DNA of 64,000 nucleotides from Paramecium tetraurelia (lineage: Eukaryota; Ciliophora; Oligohymenophorea; Peniculida; Parameciidae), in NCBI RefSeq assembly GCF_000165425.1, contig NW_001799289.1, positions 249,342-313,341 on the forward strand, read 5' to 3'. The translations under genes were made by a program, and so were the position numbers. Positions within the stretch are counted from its first letter, which is position 1. Every line of letters starts with the position of its first letter. The notes under the pieces are model-generated. The model was not told the origin of the DNA and made no database searches. It worked only from the letters and a program-made list of their open reading frames with translations. Of the stretch, positions 21,863 to 34,026 are shown piece after piece.

Positions 21863-24115
21863 TCATAATACCATTTTCTCGATATTTAATTCATTCTTTC
21901 TATTCTGAGTAATACCGAGTTATGAAAAAAATTTTAAAAGGTTTGAAGTAAATTTAGCCAGATCAAGCTATATTGAAAAGGTCTTCTCAACTTAAATACC
22001 TTTAGAAATTTGTGTCATTAAGAAGGCTATCACAGTATTCGTTTTTGAGTTTTCTTTAATTTTTTCATGTGGAGAGTAGACAATGTTCCATTTCAACAAA
22101 GATAAAGTCTTCATCAATTTCTAATTATACTCCATCTCTAAGAATCTTAGACAACACATCAAAAATGGATTATTCAATAAACCATTTTGGGCTATGTGTG
22201 ATTATGCCATACTTTATGATCCAACACCATTAATTAAGCTATCATAAAAATAAATAGTTTATTAAGCTAGATTGATATTGATGAGTATGGTTTCTAATCC
22301 AGCTGCAATCACGATGGGTATAAGAATGATATCAAATTTATCAAATATCGTGTTGTCTTTGCCAATATATTTGGACGTGTAAACAGAAGCAGATTGATAA
22401 GAGATACTATCAGGATTGTTATGTTCTTTAATTAAAGTCTTGTAGAAAGTGGTAGATAGATAGAAGATTCTCAATTTTAATTGTTTCAGAGTCCCTTACT
22501 ATTGAGAAGACTGCTTCTCCTCTAAATACTTGATATAAAAATTAAGTTGATTTTCAGTAATTTCTCCTTTATTTTGTAAAAGATTGATCTCTTAATAGGT
22601 GATTTGTTTATTGTATCTTGAACAGACAACTGTGTTTTATGGGGAGGGTTTGAATTGAGGATCAATAGATCTGGAGATATTAACACTGCTCTGCAATTAT
22701 AAATTTTAACTGAACGATTTAGAGACATTGAAACTTGGTTGTATTACTGGATTAATAGGTTTGTTGTATCGATCACTCGATTTGCTATAGGAGAGTGTTT
22801 GCATTTAAGGAGAATATGGAACTTTGAGAGATTGCTAACTAATGTTTGCTTGTGAGGACTCTTATGATTTCGTACTTAATGGGATGAGGGGTTTCAAATT
22901 TTGTAATGTTTACTCATTCAATCTGCTATAATATTCAGTAACTAATTTAGAGTATTTAGGAGGATCATGTTGATAATAATAATTGAGTAACTATTGGAAT
23001 TGAATATATTGTTAATATTGTTGTTTCATCTACTCCTACTGTTATTCAAACTATTTATTGTTAATTTACTATTGATAGTATTTTTCATATTATTGTAGCA
23101 ACACTTACAATTATTCACCTTTCAATTTAACAATCAATTCATCTTTTCCTGAGCCATCTTTCTTAACCATCAAATCTCCATTACCTTTCAAATATTTCTG
23201 CAAGAACACAGTTGGATGTTAAGGTTCAATTTGTTTAAGTTCCTAAATGACTTACTATTTGAATTATTCAATTAGATAATTATATTCTTCCTTTGAAAAT
23301 TCAATCATCTCATCGGTGACTTTGCCGTGTCTCACTCTCGAAACACTAAGTGATTTATCAAATGAGGAACGCTATTTCATAGAATATAGCGAATCATCTA
23401 ACATAGGTGCTTCTCCAATTTTGGATCTATCAGGATTGAATTCTATTGGTTTGAGTCCTTATTTGATGGAAAGGTCTGGGTTCGAATGCATGTGTGACTT
23501 TTAGGAATTGCTTTAGTTCTATTAATAATCCATTTATTCTTTGTATTGTCTGTGCAGTTCGAACAAGAATAAATCTATTACTTTAACCATTTTCCTCCAA
23601 TCTACAGCTGCTTCTTAATTGAATTCAAATATTAATTCCTATTCTTTGCATATATAATAGAGCATTTTGACCATTACAACTGTGTCTTCTTCAGCTATGG
23701 TCACAGTCTACCCTATATTTATTCTTTAATCCACCTTTATTCCTTCTTTCGCAAAAATAGTCTTAATTTTCCTCTAAGTGGATTCACTAAGAATATAGCT
23801 GTACAATGTCTTTTGTTGCGTTGAGTAAATACACAAAGACCATTCGTCTAAATATTAAAAGAAATAAAAAGTGTGAGTATATTCCTCATTAGGTTTTTCA
23901 ATATTCCCATGATTGAAATTCTCATAATACTTTTCAGTTGTCTTCCACTTGGGAATCATCGTTTTACAATATTGAACAATAAAATTGAGAATCACTAATT
24001 TAAGTTTCCTATCCTCATCAATTAAATATGGCCAAACATCTCTAAAAAGAAGTTCAATCCCAAATGCCTTAATGAAAATAGTCTTAGGTGTATGATATTC
24101 TATCTCCAATTCCAT
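21863..24115 (-). CDS. Ulp1/SENP-like (C48 fold) protein, predicted inactive
   Basis: A single frame of 750 residues. The N-terminal domain (MELEIEYHTPKTIFIKAFG...) is ordered but unrecognised. The middle is Gln/Ser/Asn-rich linker. The C-terminal part (about residues 545-740) follows the Ulp1 SUMO-protease layout: IFYLSTTFYKTLIKEHN, FDIILIPIVIAAGLETILIN, QQTIYFYDSL and a later helix TVIAFLMTQISKG. In active enzymes IPI is followed by H-W; here those positions read G-L. The Asp in YDS remains. The Q-x-N-G-x-D-C-G box appears as ENSKTNTVIA, with Asn for Cys. I infer a pseudo-protease that may still bind SUMO or another modifier. Confidence 0.6.
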
Positions 24116-24178
24116 TTTCTTACGATTATACTCATAATCTTTATATTATTCAAATAACATATAATTTTAAATATTCAC

Positions 24179-27100
24179 TCAAAGAGTGTGATATTATGAA
24201 TACTTAGGATTCAAAACTATGTCGTATGAATGAAGTCCATTTATCAACCCTTTGAAAAACTTGAGTGCCTACATTCTTGCTAATCGTTCGCCCATCAGCA
24301 ATGCAAATTACTATTCTCCCTTTTCTTGTGCATCCTACCTTTGAATTCTCAACAGTTACATTATTTAATTGGCTTAATCCTATGAATATACTAAACTATT
24401 AATCTAATTCTCTTACATTCATAAATGGATTACTGCATCAAAATAAATGTATTCTCCACTTTATCAAATAAAGTAGTTTCACTATAACAAAAGAAGAAAA
24501 TTGTCCTTAGAATTGGACTTATGACGCAAGGCCAAAGGATGTAATAGATGATAAGCACAATCAGTATGCAAGTCAAACCAATGCATTAACTTGTTATTGC
24601 TCTTTTAAAGAACTCTCCAAATACATTGCTTTATGCTGATTGAACAATGGAGGATGACTAGATAGATTGAGTGAAGTCTATGGTTTCAGGGAATAACTTC
24701 GTTGACCCATAAATCCAAATTGAGAATATTATATGCCATATTAGCAGTAACTTCAATATCTCTCTCACCAATTTTGCAACACTATCATCTACTTTTTGTG
24801 GATTCTTGCAAAAATGTAATAAGTAGTATTTATCACAACAATATGTGATAAACAAAAATAATGCCGTTGTCAAATACAATAAGGGCATTCCTGAGGAATA
24901 TAAGAAGTTAACACAGATAACAGTCAATATTTGCGAGTATTTAAGTTCCACATTGAAATCTGAACCCGTATAATATTCATTTAGATCTTATTGTGTTAAT
25001 TTCCTCGTGAATTGACCGTCTTCCAAACAACATTGATCAAAACATCTTTTCAAACATCTGAAAATGCTCATTAGAACTATATTAATTAAAGGACCCAATA
25101 CATAAATTAACATTGTAAGTAACTAAATATAATATCTATTAATTACAATTGTTGTTCCGACTTAATTAAACCATTGAACACTGATATCATCAAATTTACC
25201 ATTTAATAATACTGAAAATGAGGATAGATTTAGTTCACTTGTAAATTTGATATTAATTATCAATATTACTAAGGCTGTGTTTATGTATTAGACAACGAAT
25301 ACTTTCAGAAGACGAGAGGATAATTATTTAGATTTTGATCGATGAGCTTCAAACTCAGCAAATTCTAAGATTATGAATATAAATCTACTTGTAAAGATTA
25401 ATTAAATGACTTGATTTATTAAAATAATGACGACAACAATTAGAAATGGCCAACCAACTATCTTAACATAATCATTGAACCATTGCTAACATAATTGTTC
25501 ACCATTACTAAAGGTCATATTTATTCTATTTAGAAAGTCTTCTTTGCAATAACATTCCAACAATCCTTTCTTAACACTCTTACTCTGATCACCAATTACA
25601 TCGGCCTCTGTGATATTAGGATACATTGAACAATTAGGTTCTGGGTAATCTTATTAATAAGTCAATTATTAATATCTAAATGAAATGGATACAGTAATAC
25701 TTCAAGAAGATAATGGCTGCAATTGTGAAGATCATCAAGATGAAAGTGAGCATAAAACTTAGAGTTCTGCGAGCAAACAATTCTACTGAGGAATATTATA
25801 AATTCATCCAATTAATATCATCTGGAGGAGGTGCTGGTTATGCTTTGATTATTGCATTATCGATCTTCATAATTTCATTGCATCCACAACACGAAAAGAG
25901 ATCTCGCAAGTAATCTTCTTGATAGACAAAGAATGCCATGTTTCTTTGTTCAATTGTATCAAATGTGATCCAAGCATATTAGATAATCTCATTGAATTAT
26001 TCTGGCTACTGAATCTAATTGTCGAATTCAGATATTTGGTTTTCTAATTTCTATATTTCATCCAGAAGTTCTTAAGCATCTTCTTTCTATTGTAATTGAT
26101 TTAAAGCCTATTACAATACTGCAGTTGCTAGATTTTGTTTCAAATCCATAGAAGTTATGAGAGAAACCTTAAATTTATTCTCAAATCTTCTAACCAAGTT
26201 ATTTCGCTTTTTTATGGTCATAGCTCTTTCCTCACCTATTAAAACCGATCTGTTCCCTTTCGAAAATTAAATGTCGACTATATGAAAGCTAGGTATCTAA
26301 GGGAATTTCTTAGCTAATTGCAATTCGATTTCAATTAGTTTTTAAAATAACTCCTTAGGATCCGAGCATTCAGGGAGATTTCTAAATTCTAATGAAAAAT
26401 TTTCTATAAATACTTGACTTTCATTCACATTTTTCATAGTTTCTTTCTCTTATCGTTCCAAGCTTGAAATTAATTATATTAATATACGTAAAGAGAAAGA
26501 TACTTAGAATCAGGACGATTGCCAAATCAATATAGCCACATATGATGGAGACTGTGTTGTTCTTAACACTTACTGATCCGAGTGAGAATTCAGAATCCTG
26601 GCAAAACGAATAAGCATAAACTATGTTCGAATGCAAGTCAGGACAACTGTCAAACAAAGACTCTCTAATTATGAACTCACAAGATTGTTGTCCTACACAT
26701 TTATTTTATATCTCTGTAAAAGCTTTCGAGTTAGTACAATTTATTATTGCCTGTGATGGATCATAATAAGTACAAGGGATAGAATTGCTACCTTCTTAGA
26801 CGAAACCCAAAACAAAATTTTAGGATGATATGGTTCCAGAATTACAATTAAATGTTGTCTTCTCTAAGATAGTTGCAGAATCAAGTGTTACATTATTCTA
26901 TATATAATGATTTAGTTGATTACATTCAATACTACATCATCCCAAGACATTTTAACACAAGAATCTCCTTGTAGACTCAATGATCCTAGCGTAGTTCCCA
27001 TGAGTATTGAATTAAAAGTCAACGTATCCTTCACACAAGATAAGGAGAAGATCAATTAAGGAATACTCAGGAGCGCGAATAGTAAAAAGTATAAAATAAT

Positions 27101-27432
27101 CTATATAAGACCTGATGTAATACTTATTTGAGGAATCTAAAATATATAGTAATGCCTGCTCCATATTAATTTATGTCGGATTAAAATTCAGTACTGCAAC
27201 AACAATTAAAACCAACATCTACGTTATAACAATTGGTGCAATCATATAATTTTTCATCAACATCGGTAGGATGAGTATTTTTCAGATAAGTATTCAATGC
27301 TTCCTAATTAACTGGAGCACGATCAAGTATGGTCTGCTTTGTCTTTAATAATTTCTCTTCACTTCCTGTTATATGAATTTAAGAGTCCTCTTTTAAAGTA
27401 GTACTGAGAGCTTGAATTGGATGAATTTGCAT
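24179..27432 (-). CDS. TMEM63/OSCA-like cation channel with lectin-like ectodomain
   Basis: Large polytopic membrane protein, about 1,060 residues. After a Cys-containing N-terminal cytosolic part and a first membrane segment (YFLLFALLSIPQLIFSL) comes an extracellular Cys-rich domain: PCTYYDPSQAIINC, IQNKCVGQQSCEF, LFDSCPDLHSNIVYAYSFC. This Cys and Gly spacing resembles the SUEL galactose-lectin domain. A second TM, a cytosolic segment with EEDAQELLDE-like helix and WITFDTIEQRNMAF follow, then PAPPPDDINWMNLQYSS and several TMs ending LYSSGMPLLYLTTALFLFI and GLTCILIVLIIYYILW. The RNM-type domain before a W-x-N-L turn is the OSCA/TMEM63 pattern. A 23-nt intron lies near 27105; small slips occur near 24410 and 26930. 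Confidence 0.6.
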
Positions 27433-27732
27433 AAGTAAAATAATTAATATATTCTTTACAATTATATAAATTATTAAATAAGACCATCTTAATCTATCTA
27501 TTAAAACTTTGACAATTTAACATTTCTTTCCATTAACAAATTTGAACTTACATCATTTAAATTGATTATCAAATTTTAAAACCATTTTATAGATTTCTTT
27601 ATGCTTATTATATATTCAATTGCACCTCCTCTTTTCATTAATCAGATTAAATCTAATGCAATTTATAATTTAATCTAGATATATTATTGATTCACAACTA
27701 ATTACAATAAGAAAAACCAACTCATTTTACAT

Positions 27733-28789
27733 TCATACCCATTTAACCCTTCTTCCACCTTCCCAAATTCCTTTCTTCTTCATTCCATTATTATCTACAT
27801 AGATCCCCTCTCCATGTTATTATCCATCTTTCCACATACCATCATATATTCTTCCATCCTCCCAATAGTATACTCCATAACCATGTTTGATGTCATTCTA
27901 GTATTCACCCACATACTTCTTTCCATCAGGCCATTTCAAAGTACCCTTCCCATTCATTTTATTCTGAACCCATTATCCATCATAGACTTTTCCATTAAAC
28001 CAAGAATATATCCCAGTACCATGAATATTATTTTATTCAAATTGGCCTTAATAAACTGACCCATCATAAAATTGAATTTTACCATAACCATGCTTTTTAC
28101 CTTCAAAGTAATCTCCTTCATATTATGAACCATCTGGCCAAACTTCCTATCCTTTCCCATTTTATTGATCATCTTTCCATAATCCCTTATAAGTCGCCCC
28201 ATTAGAATGAACATATATTCCGAACCCATTGGCCCTATCATCTATCCATTGACCCTCATAAATATCACCATCAGTATGAATTAACTTTCCATTTCCTTAC
28301 GCCATATTTTATTTCCATTCACCATCATAAATGGAACCATCCTTATAAACCAATCGTCCCTTTCCCCATTTTTATCCTTTCATCCATTCCCCTTCATATA
28401 AACTTCCATCAACCATTTCAATTTCTGGTAGTTTCATTGGTTCTATGTAATTCATAGTATTTTTCACAAGCAATTGATCCCTCTTCTATTTGATTGCCGC
28501 AACAACACTTTATTTTAAAGTTTCCCTTTTTCCAGAATAACCAACTATATCTACTGTATCACCTTAACTTTCAGATTATTTTTTCAATCGTTGTTTTTAT
28601 TCTAATTTTATCATTTTCCTTATACGATAACCGCGGTAATAAGCTTGAATTTTAATGACCTTAACTATTTTTTCGATCTCTTCCTTTCCTTCATCTAACG
28701 TAAATGCTTCTACTATTTCTTAAGTAATCTTTTTCTCGACAATAATGACTTAATCTTTTTTTGCACACAAAGCAGAAAATCTATCCCAT
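27733..28789 (-). CDS. IQ-MORN protein, predicted dual-acylated (paralogue 1)
   Basis: About 350 residues. The N terminus MGQIFCFVC has Gly2 and nearby Cys, a pattern for N-myristoylation plus palmitoylation. An IQ motif follows (VIKIQAYYRGYRIRK), a calmodulin-binding type. About ten to twelve MORN repeats then make up the rest, such as YEGEWMKGQKWGKGRL and YDGEWKQNMAQGNGKL, ending RRVKWV. MORN proteins bind membranes or scaffold cortical structures. A T7 run at 28756-28762 appears one base too long between the acylation site and the IQ helix. Paralogues: 32068-33185 and 51355-52463. Confidence 0.8.
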
Positions 28790-28927
28790 TATAAAAATTA
28801 TTAAAAAATTAGTCTAAAGTGTTTTATAATTAAGAAAATCTAAAATAAGACATAAATTATCTATAACCAAATACATAGATACATCAAATAAAATATTTCA
28901 GTTGTAATAATTATTATAATATGAAAA

Positions 28928-29759
28928 TCACTTCAATTCAGGTTAAACTGATTTTAAAAAGGCTTCTAAATGTTACCCTTAATATTTGAGAAATTCGATT
29001 TCCTATTTCCTCTTCTATTCCTCAATCTAATTTCTTTCTTTAATCTTCTTATCCAAGGAATCCTTTTTATTAAGCAAATCAATCCTCTGAATTCTAATAC
29101 ACATTCATACCTTTTCTTCCAACTTCTATTTCCTCTACTCCAATTAAACTATCTTCTCTTCCAATTCACTCTTGCCCATCTCAGCCTACAATTATTTTCT
29201 CATCCCAAATGTCACAGACGAGTTATACAATGTCTAATAAGCAGCGATTGTCATTTTTAACTCGTCCCTCACTCTCATTAATAGTAATCCTACGATCGAC
29301 TTTTAGTATGAATACCTCTCTCTGGACAATCAATTGTAACTTGTCTTATAATCTCATCAAAACATTAACTCAACAACTCTTCTCTTATAGGACAGATCCC
29401 CAGTCTCTCTAAAATTATTTAATAAAATCCCATAACTACCTAGCTTATCTTGCCAACAATCTCTCATCCAATAGTTTTTACAAGTTACCAACATCCTTCC
29501 CTCGTGGCTGGAACGTGTGAAACATATTAAATATAATGCTTCCCATCGTGATCCCATTCTATAGGAGGTAAGATGGCATTCAATATATCCTAACATTTCT
29601 CATCTCATTGCTTACTTCTGTATTTGGCTTAGATTCCAAAGGAGACAGTTATGCCTTCTTTTTCCCTTGTAGAGTCCTGGATGCATCATTGGCATTACTG
29701 ACTTCAATGGGATTTTCGTATTTGACCAAAGACTCTCGAGGAGGTTTAACTTCTGCCAT
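28928..29759 (-). CDS. DNALI1: Axonemal inner-arm dynein light chain p28
   Basis: Light chain of inner-arm dyneins, needed for ciliary bending. About 250 residues. Seen: PPRESLVKYENP, then after a 26-nt intron DILNAILPPIEWDHDG, HYIQYVSHVPATRE, DVGNLQKLLDERLLARQARE, GICPIREELLSQCFDEIIRQ, and after a second 26-nt intron GLLLMRVRDELKMTIAAYQ and SSVTFGMRKQLQAEMG with a coiled-coil tail. This is a near line-by-line match to p28. Two one-base slips relative to the family are plain: CC at 29495-29496 and CCCC at 29398-29401, each one base too long. Confidence 0.92.
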
Positions 29760-29871
29760 TTTATTTAAAATTATTATACAAAGTTATATAAGTGTAAAAA
29801 TAACTAAATTACTGCTTTATAGAAGTCATCTAGAAATGAAAAATATATAGTGGAAAATCAAAAATTTATTC

Positions 29872-31606
29872 TCATGGTTTGATTTTCTTTTTATAAATTA
29901 GAAACCTATTCTAAATGTTATTTTAAATTTGTGTAGCAATAGTATCCATTTGTAAAAGTTTCTAATTGGAGCTGATTTCAGTTGGTTTTTTTGTGTTTGA
30001 TGTAGATTTTTAATGTTTGCCATCCTTATTACTCTCATTAGGTTACGTTGACAAGGGTTTTTGCTCTATTTTGAATGATAATCTTCCTTATCTCGAGGGT
30101 ATTTTGGAGATGGAGGTGTTGTTTTGCATACTGACACGTTCAGTGATGATAAATTTATTATATCCTTGAGGGATGGAACTTTATCGTGGTTGATTTACAA
30201 ATTAATCACTATCAGTTTTCTTAAAGAATTCTCCAATTTAAACTTGTCTTGTTTATTTGGTGAGTGGTTATTGATTGCTAAGAGAAGGTTCACGTTTTTG
30301 AATGGGTTCTTGAGATCTAGTTTTGGTTCGTCTATTGGAAAACAATTATAAATAATATATACATCTTTTTAGTAATAGAAATATTGTTTGAATTTTCTAA
30401 TTGATTTTTTCTTGGAGATGACGTAATGTGTGCTAATGTAACATCGCTTTGTTTTTCTTATTGTTGATAAGGAGATTTGCTCTTAAGTTTTATTTTAAAT
30501 ATGTATGGAGTATTTTCATTGATTTGACTGTGTGGTATTTAAGAAATAAGTTGTTGTGTAATTTTATTGAATGTTGATTATTAAAATTGCTATTGGGATT
30601 AAGGGTTTTTATTTTGTAAAAGGTAATAAGTAGTTGTGATTTGATTATGCTTATTGTTTTGAATCATTTCAATGATTTCTGATTGATTGGACAATCCATA
30701 TTATACCATTTATTGTACGATATCATTGTCAATCTTAAGTGAATGAGGTATTGAATATTAACCAGCAAATTTGATGAAGTCATGATTTTTGATTTCTTGT
30801 AAGGTAATTCTTTATGTTGGATCCTTCATTAGTAATTTCTTAAGTAAATCACCTGCTTATAAGCTAACATGTTTGGGTAAATGGAAATCGGAAGTCTTGA
30901 TCTTTTCATATAACCTCTTTGTATTTTGATCTTCAAAAGGGACACATCTGAAGTTAACTTGATAGAATTACCCACAAATCATCGCATACAATATGATACC
31001 ACTAGACCATATGTCAGTAAAGAGGCCATCGTAGGAAAGTCCCTGTAACATTTCAGGAGCTGCATAACAAGGACTCCCACAAGGGGTTTTCAATTTCTGA
31101 CCAGGCTGATAAGTGGAGGACAATCCAAAATCAACCACTTTGAGGGTGCCTTCGTTAAGTAGTACATTTTCTGGTTTTAAATCTCTATGAACGACTTGAT
31201 GATCGTGAATATAAGTAACTGCATGTATCAATTAGATGAATAGTCTAGCAGCTTCACGTTCTTCAAGACGTTTATTGCGCACTATATGGTCAAAGAGCTC
31301 TCCTCCACTAGCATATTCAGTAACAATGTACAACTTAGAGTCACTTTCGACAATCTACTATGCAAATGGCTTACTTCAAATAATTGCACCACATTTGGGT
31401 GTCTTAGTTTTCTCAGGATCGAAATCTCACGATGAATCCTTACATAATCAGAATCTTGTTATTTGGTCTTGTCAATGATCTTTATAGCCACCTAAATTCA
31501 AGTAATGATGTTGCTAAACCTTTTCACCAGTGAGCTTGTGGATCCCCAATTTGACCTTGCTGAATGTTCCTTAACCTAAGTCTTTATCTATAATATATGA
31601 TTTCAT
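29872..31606 (-). CDS. SNF1/AMPK-related kinase (CAMKL)
   Basis: Kinase of about 540 residues. Seen: [56 protein letters not shown] and the catalytic-domain end. A UBA-like autoinhibitory segment follows (VQQMVQYGLSNQSEII then NKHNQITTTYYLL), which is the MARK/AMPK-family layout. The tail is Lys/Ser/Gln-rich. Four introns: 28 nt after HKLTGEK, 20 nt after LFE, 24 nt ending CAG (in G-C-V-P-F-E-D) and 31 nt in the tail. The start codon lies 7 nt from the divergent OTU gene start. Confidence 0.85.
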
Positions 31607-31613
31607 TAATTTA

Positions 31614-32042
31614 ATGATTGATGTGAAAGGCGATGGGAATTGTTTGTTTCGTTGCGTTGCTCTTGCACTTCAAGGCACTTAGAACACTCATCAAGAGTTC
31701 AGACTCATGTGTGCCAATGTTATCTAAGAGAATCAGGCCATATTCAAAGAGAAAATACATCAAGGAATGCTGAAATAATATGATGAATCCAAAGAAGTCT
31801 TTCAACAGTACATAGAACAAGTGCAAAATGGAGAAATTATGGGTGGATTAATAGAATTATAAGCACTCTCTCTGGGATTAAATGTCCAATTCAATGTCGA
31901 AGGAATTGGTAATAAATTGCTAGATATTGGGTTGTCTCATAATCCAAAGAAAGAAATACAATTATGTAGAATTAAGAATGATAAATACAAAGACGGCCAT
32001 TACATGTTCAAGAAAATACATAAAATCAAAAAGAAAAAATGA
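31614..32042 (+). CDS. OTU-domain cysteine protease
   Basis: Small protein of 142 residues consisting of one OTU fold, a deubiquitinase class. Seen: the catalytic box VKGDGNCLFRCVALAL (Asp and Cys), the helix GGLIELQALSLGLNV and the C-terminal His box KDGHYMFKKI. The catalytic Cys and His are both present, so it is probably active. No intron is needed. The ATG is 7 nt from the start of the divergent SNF1-like kinase and the stop is 25 nt before the next ATG, so its promoter must overlap the kinase gene. Confidence 0.85.
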
Positions 32043-32067
32043 GTATTAATTATATATTAATAAATAT

Positions 32068-33185
32068 ATGGGTAATAATTGCACTGGTTAATGTGCAGGG
32101 TGTTACAAAAGGGATATTGAAATATTAGTAATCCTCTTCAATTCTATATTAGAAAAGCGAGTAGCATTAAATATTATCAGAAAAACCTTATGAAACTTTA
32201 AGCAGAAAAAGTTCTAAAAATGTTTTATAAGATGCTATCCCTTTGGGCAGCATATATGAGATCAATATTAAACCCATCACTAAAAGTGTTGTAGATATTG
32301 TTGGAGACAAATCAAGAAAAACAAAGGCTGTTATTAAAATTTAATCTTATTGGAAGGGGTATTTAGTTAGGAAAAAACTTCCTTATAGAATCAATATCAA
32401 AACTAGCGTTGAAACTGAAGGAAGTAGAACAACTGGCAGTTACTTTGAAAGGTTATGCAATGAATCAAATTTAAAAAAGTATAATTTCATCTAAGCAATT
32501 AAGACTAGCCAAAATGTACATTGGATAATGGCTGGGTAAAGAGAGACATGGAAAAGGAATACAGACTTGGTCAGATGGAGCCCTATATGATGGTGAATGG
32601 TAACATAATAAGGCTTATGGTAAAGGAATATTTCGACATGCTGATAAAATTGAATATGAAGGAGAATGGAAATAAAGCAAAGCCTGTGGTTTTGGTATAA
32701 TGAGATCCCAGAATGGAGCTTATTATGAAGGAGAATGGGAAGATGATCTATAGCATGGGTATGGTAAAGAATAGTGGGCGGATGGTTCTATGTATGAAGG
32801 TCAATACTATAAGGGTTTAAAGCATGGAAAAGGCAAATATGTTTGGAAGGATAAAAGTTATTATGAAGGAGAGTGGCAGAATAATAAAATTCATGGATTG
32901 GGAGCTTATCATTGGATTGATGGAAGAGGTTACATAGGAGAATGGAAGAATGGAATGATGAATGGACATGGAGAATATAGCTGGAGTGATGGAAGAAAGT
33001 ATGTTGGAGAATACCTAAATGATTAAAAGCATGGATATGGAGAATACAAGTGGATAGATGGTAAGGAGTTTAGAGGAATGTGGGAGAAGGGTGTTTAGCA
33101 TGGAGAAGGGGTTTATGTGACAATTGATGGTAGAACTAAAAGAGGAATGTGGTCGGAAGGCAAGTTAGTTTAATGGATGAAATGA
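32068..33185 (+). CDS. IQ-MORN protein, predicted dual-acylated (paralogue 2)
   Basis: About 350 residues. The N terminus MGNNCTGQCAGC gives an acylation site. A 25-nt intron follows, then an IQ motif (VIKIQSYWKGYLVRKKL) and a run of MORN repeats (KMYIGQWLGKERHGKGI, LYDGEWQHNKAYGKGI and so on) to a final RGMWSEGKLV. A 30-nt intron just before the repeats joins in frame only if the A6 run at 32473-32478 is one base shorter. Same architecture as 27733-28789 and 51355-52463. Confidence 0.8.
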
Positions 33186-33258
33186 TTGAATACTAAAAAA
33201 TTAATTTTATAATTTAACGTTTATGAGTATATATTTTGAAGAGTGTGCACCATAAAAT

Positions 33259-34026
33259 ATGAGTTCGGATGTTATTAAGAGGAGATCTAGAGGGAAAGAA
33301 AATTTGTCATTTAATAGGAATTCCTCTAAGTTGAATTCTATCACTTAAGTTATTGAGAAATCATAACAATTTCAGAATCTCAAATTAACACTGGGAGAAT
33401 ATTGGGGATAAGTCAAATTAAATAAGGCAAATGGAATAGGGTCATGTCATTTCAATACAGGAGGATTTTATTATGGAGAATGGAAAAATAATGTAATGAA
33501 TGGAGTGGGAATATACTTTTTTAATGTTGGCGGATACATCAAGGGCGAGTTCTATGATGGAAAAGCCAATGGATATTGTGAATTATGTTATCAAAATGGA
33601 TAGTTATATTTGGGAACCTTTAAGGAAGGTAAACAATAAGGATTAGGACTCAAAACAAGTAGAAGAGGGAAAGAAGTTGTCTAATATAAGGATGGAATTC
33701 GAGTAAATGTTACTGAAGAACAAACTTAATAGGAAGATATTAATTAGTTATTGAAAACTTAATTGCCATAAATATACTCTCATAATGACAGAACTGTGTA
33801 TGGATTGTAATGCGATTTAACAGGTTTAGGGATCATCCAGTATAAAAATGGCAGGGTTGATATGGGACAATTTCAGAATGGTTTCTTAAATGGAAGGGGA
33901 AGAATAATCTTCAAAAGTGGAGATATTTATGATGGATAATTGCAAAATGGACATTTTTAAGGTTAAGGTAATTAATATATCTAATTACAAAAGGATTCTA
34001 CTTAAATTACAATTCTAAATAAATGA
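33259..34026 (+). CDS. MORN-repeat protein
   Basis: 255 residues in one frame. A basic N terminus (SSDVIKRRSRGKENL) precedes MORN-type units: YWGQVKLNKANGIGS, YYGEWKNNVMNGVGIYF, YLGTFKEGKQQGLGL, then after a linker GRVDMGQFQNGFLNGRGRI and YDGQLQNGHFQGQG. No acylation site and no IQ motif, unlike its neighbour. The TGA at 34024-34026 overlaps the ATG of the following frame (34023). One extra A there would fuse the two into one protein of about 375 residues; I consider that quite possible. Confidence 0.7.

Noticed and set aside
27814..28241. Frames rich in Ile, Pro and Ser on the plus strand
   Set aside because: They are the complement of MORN repeats in the 27733-28789 gene.
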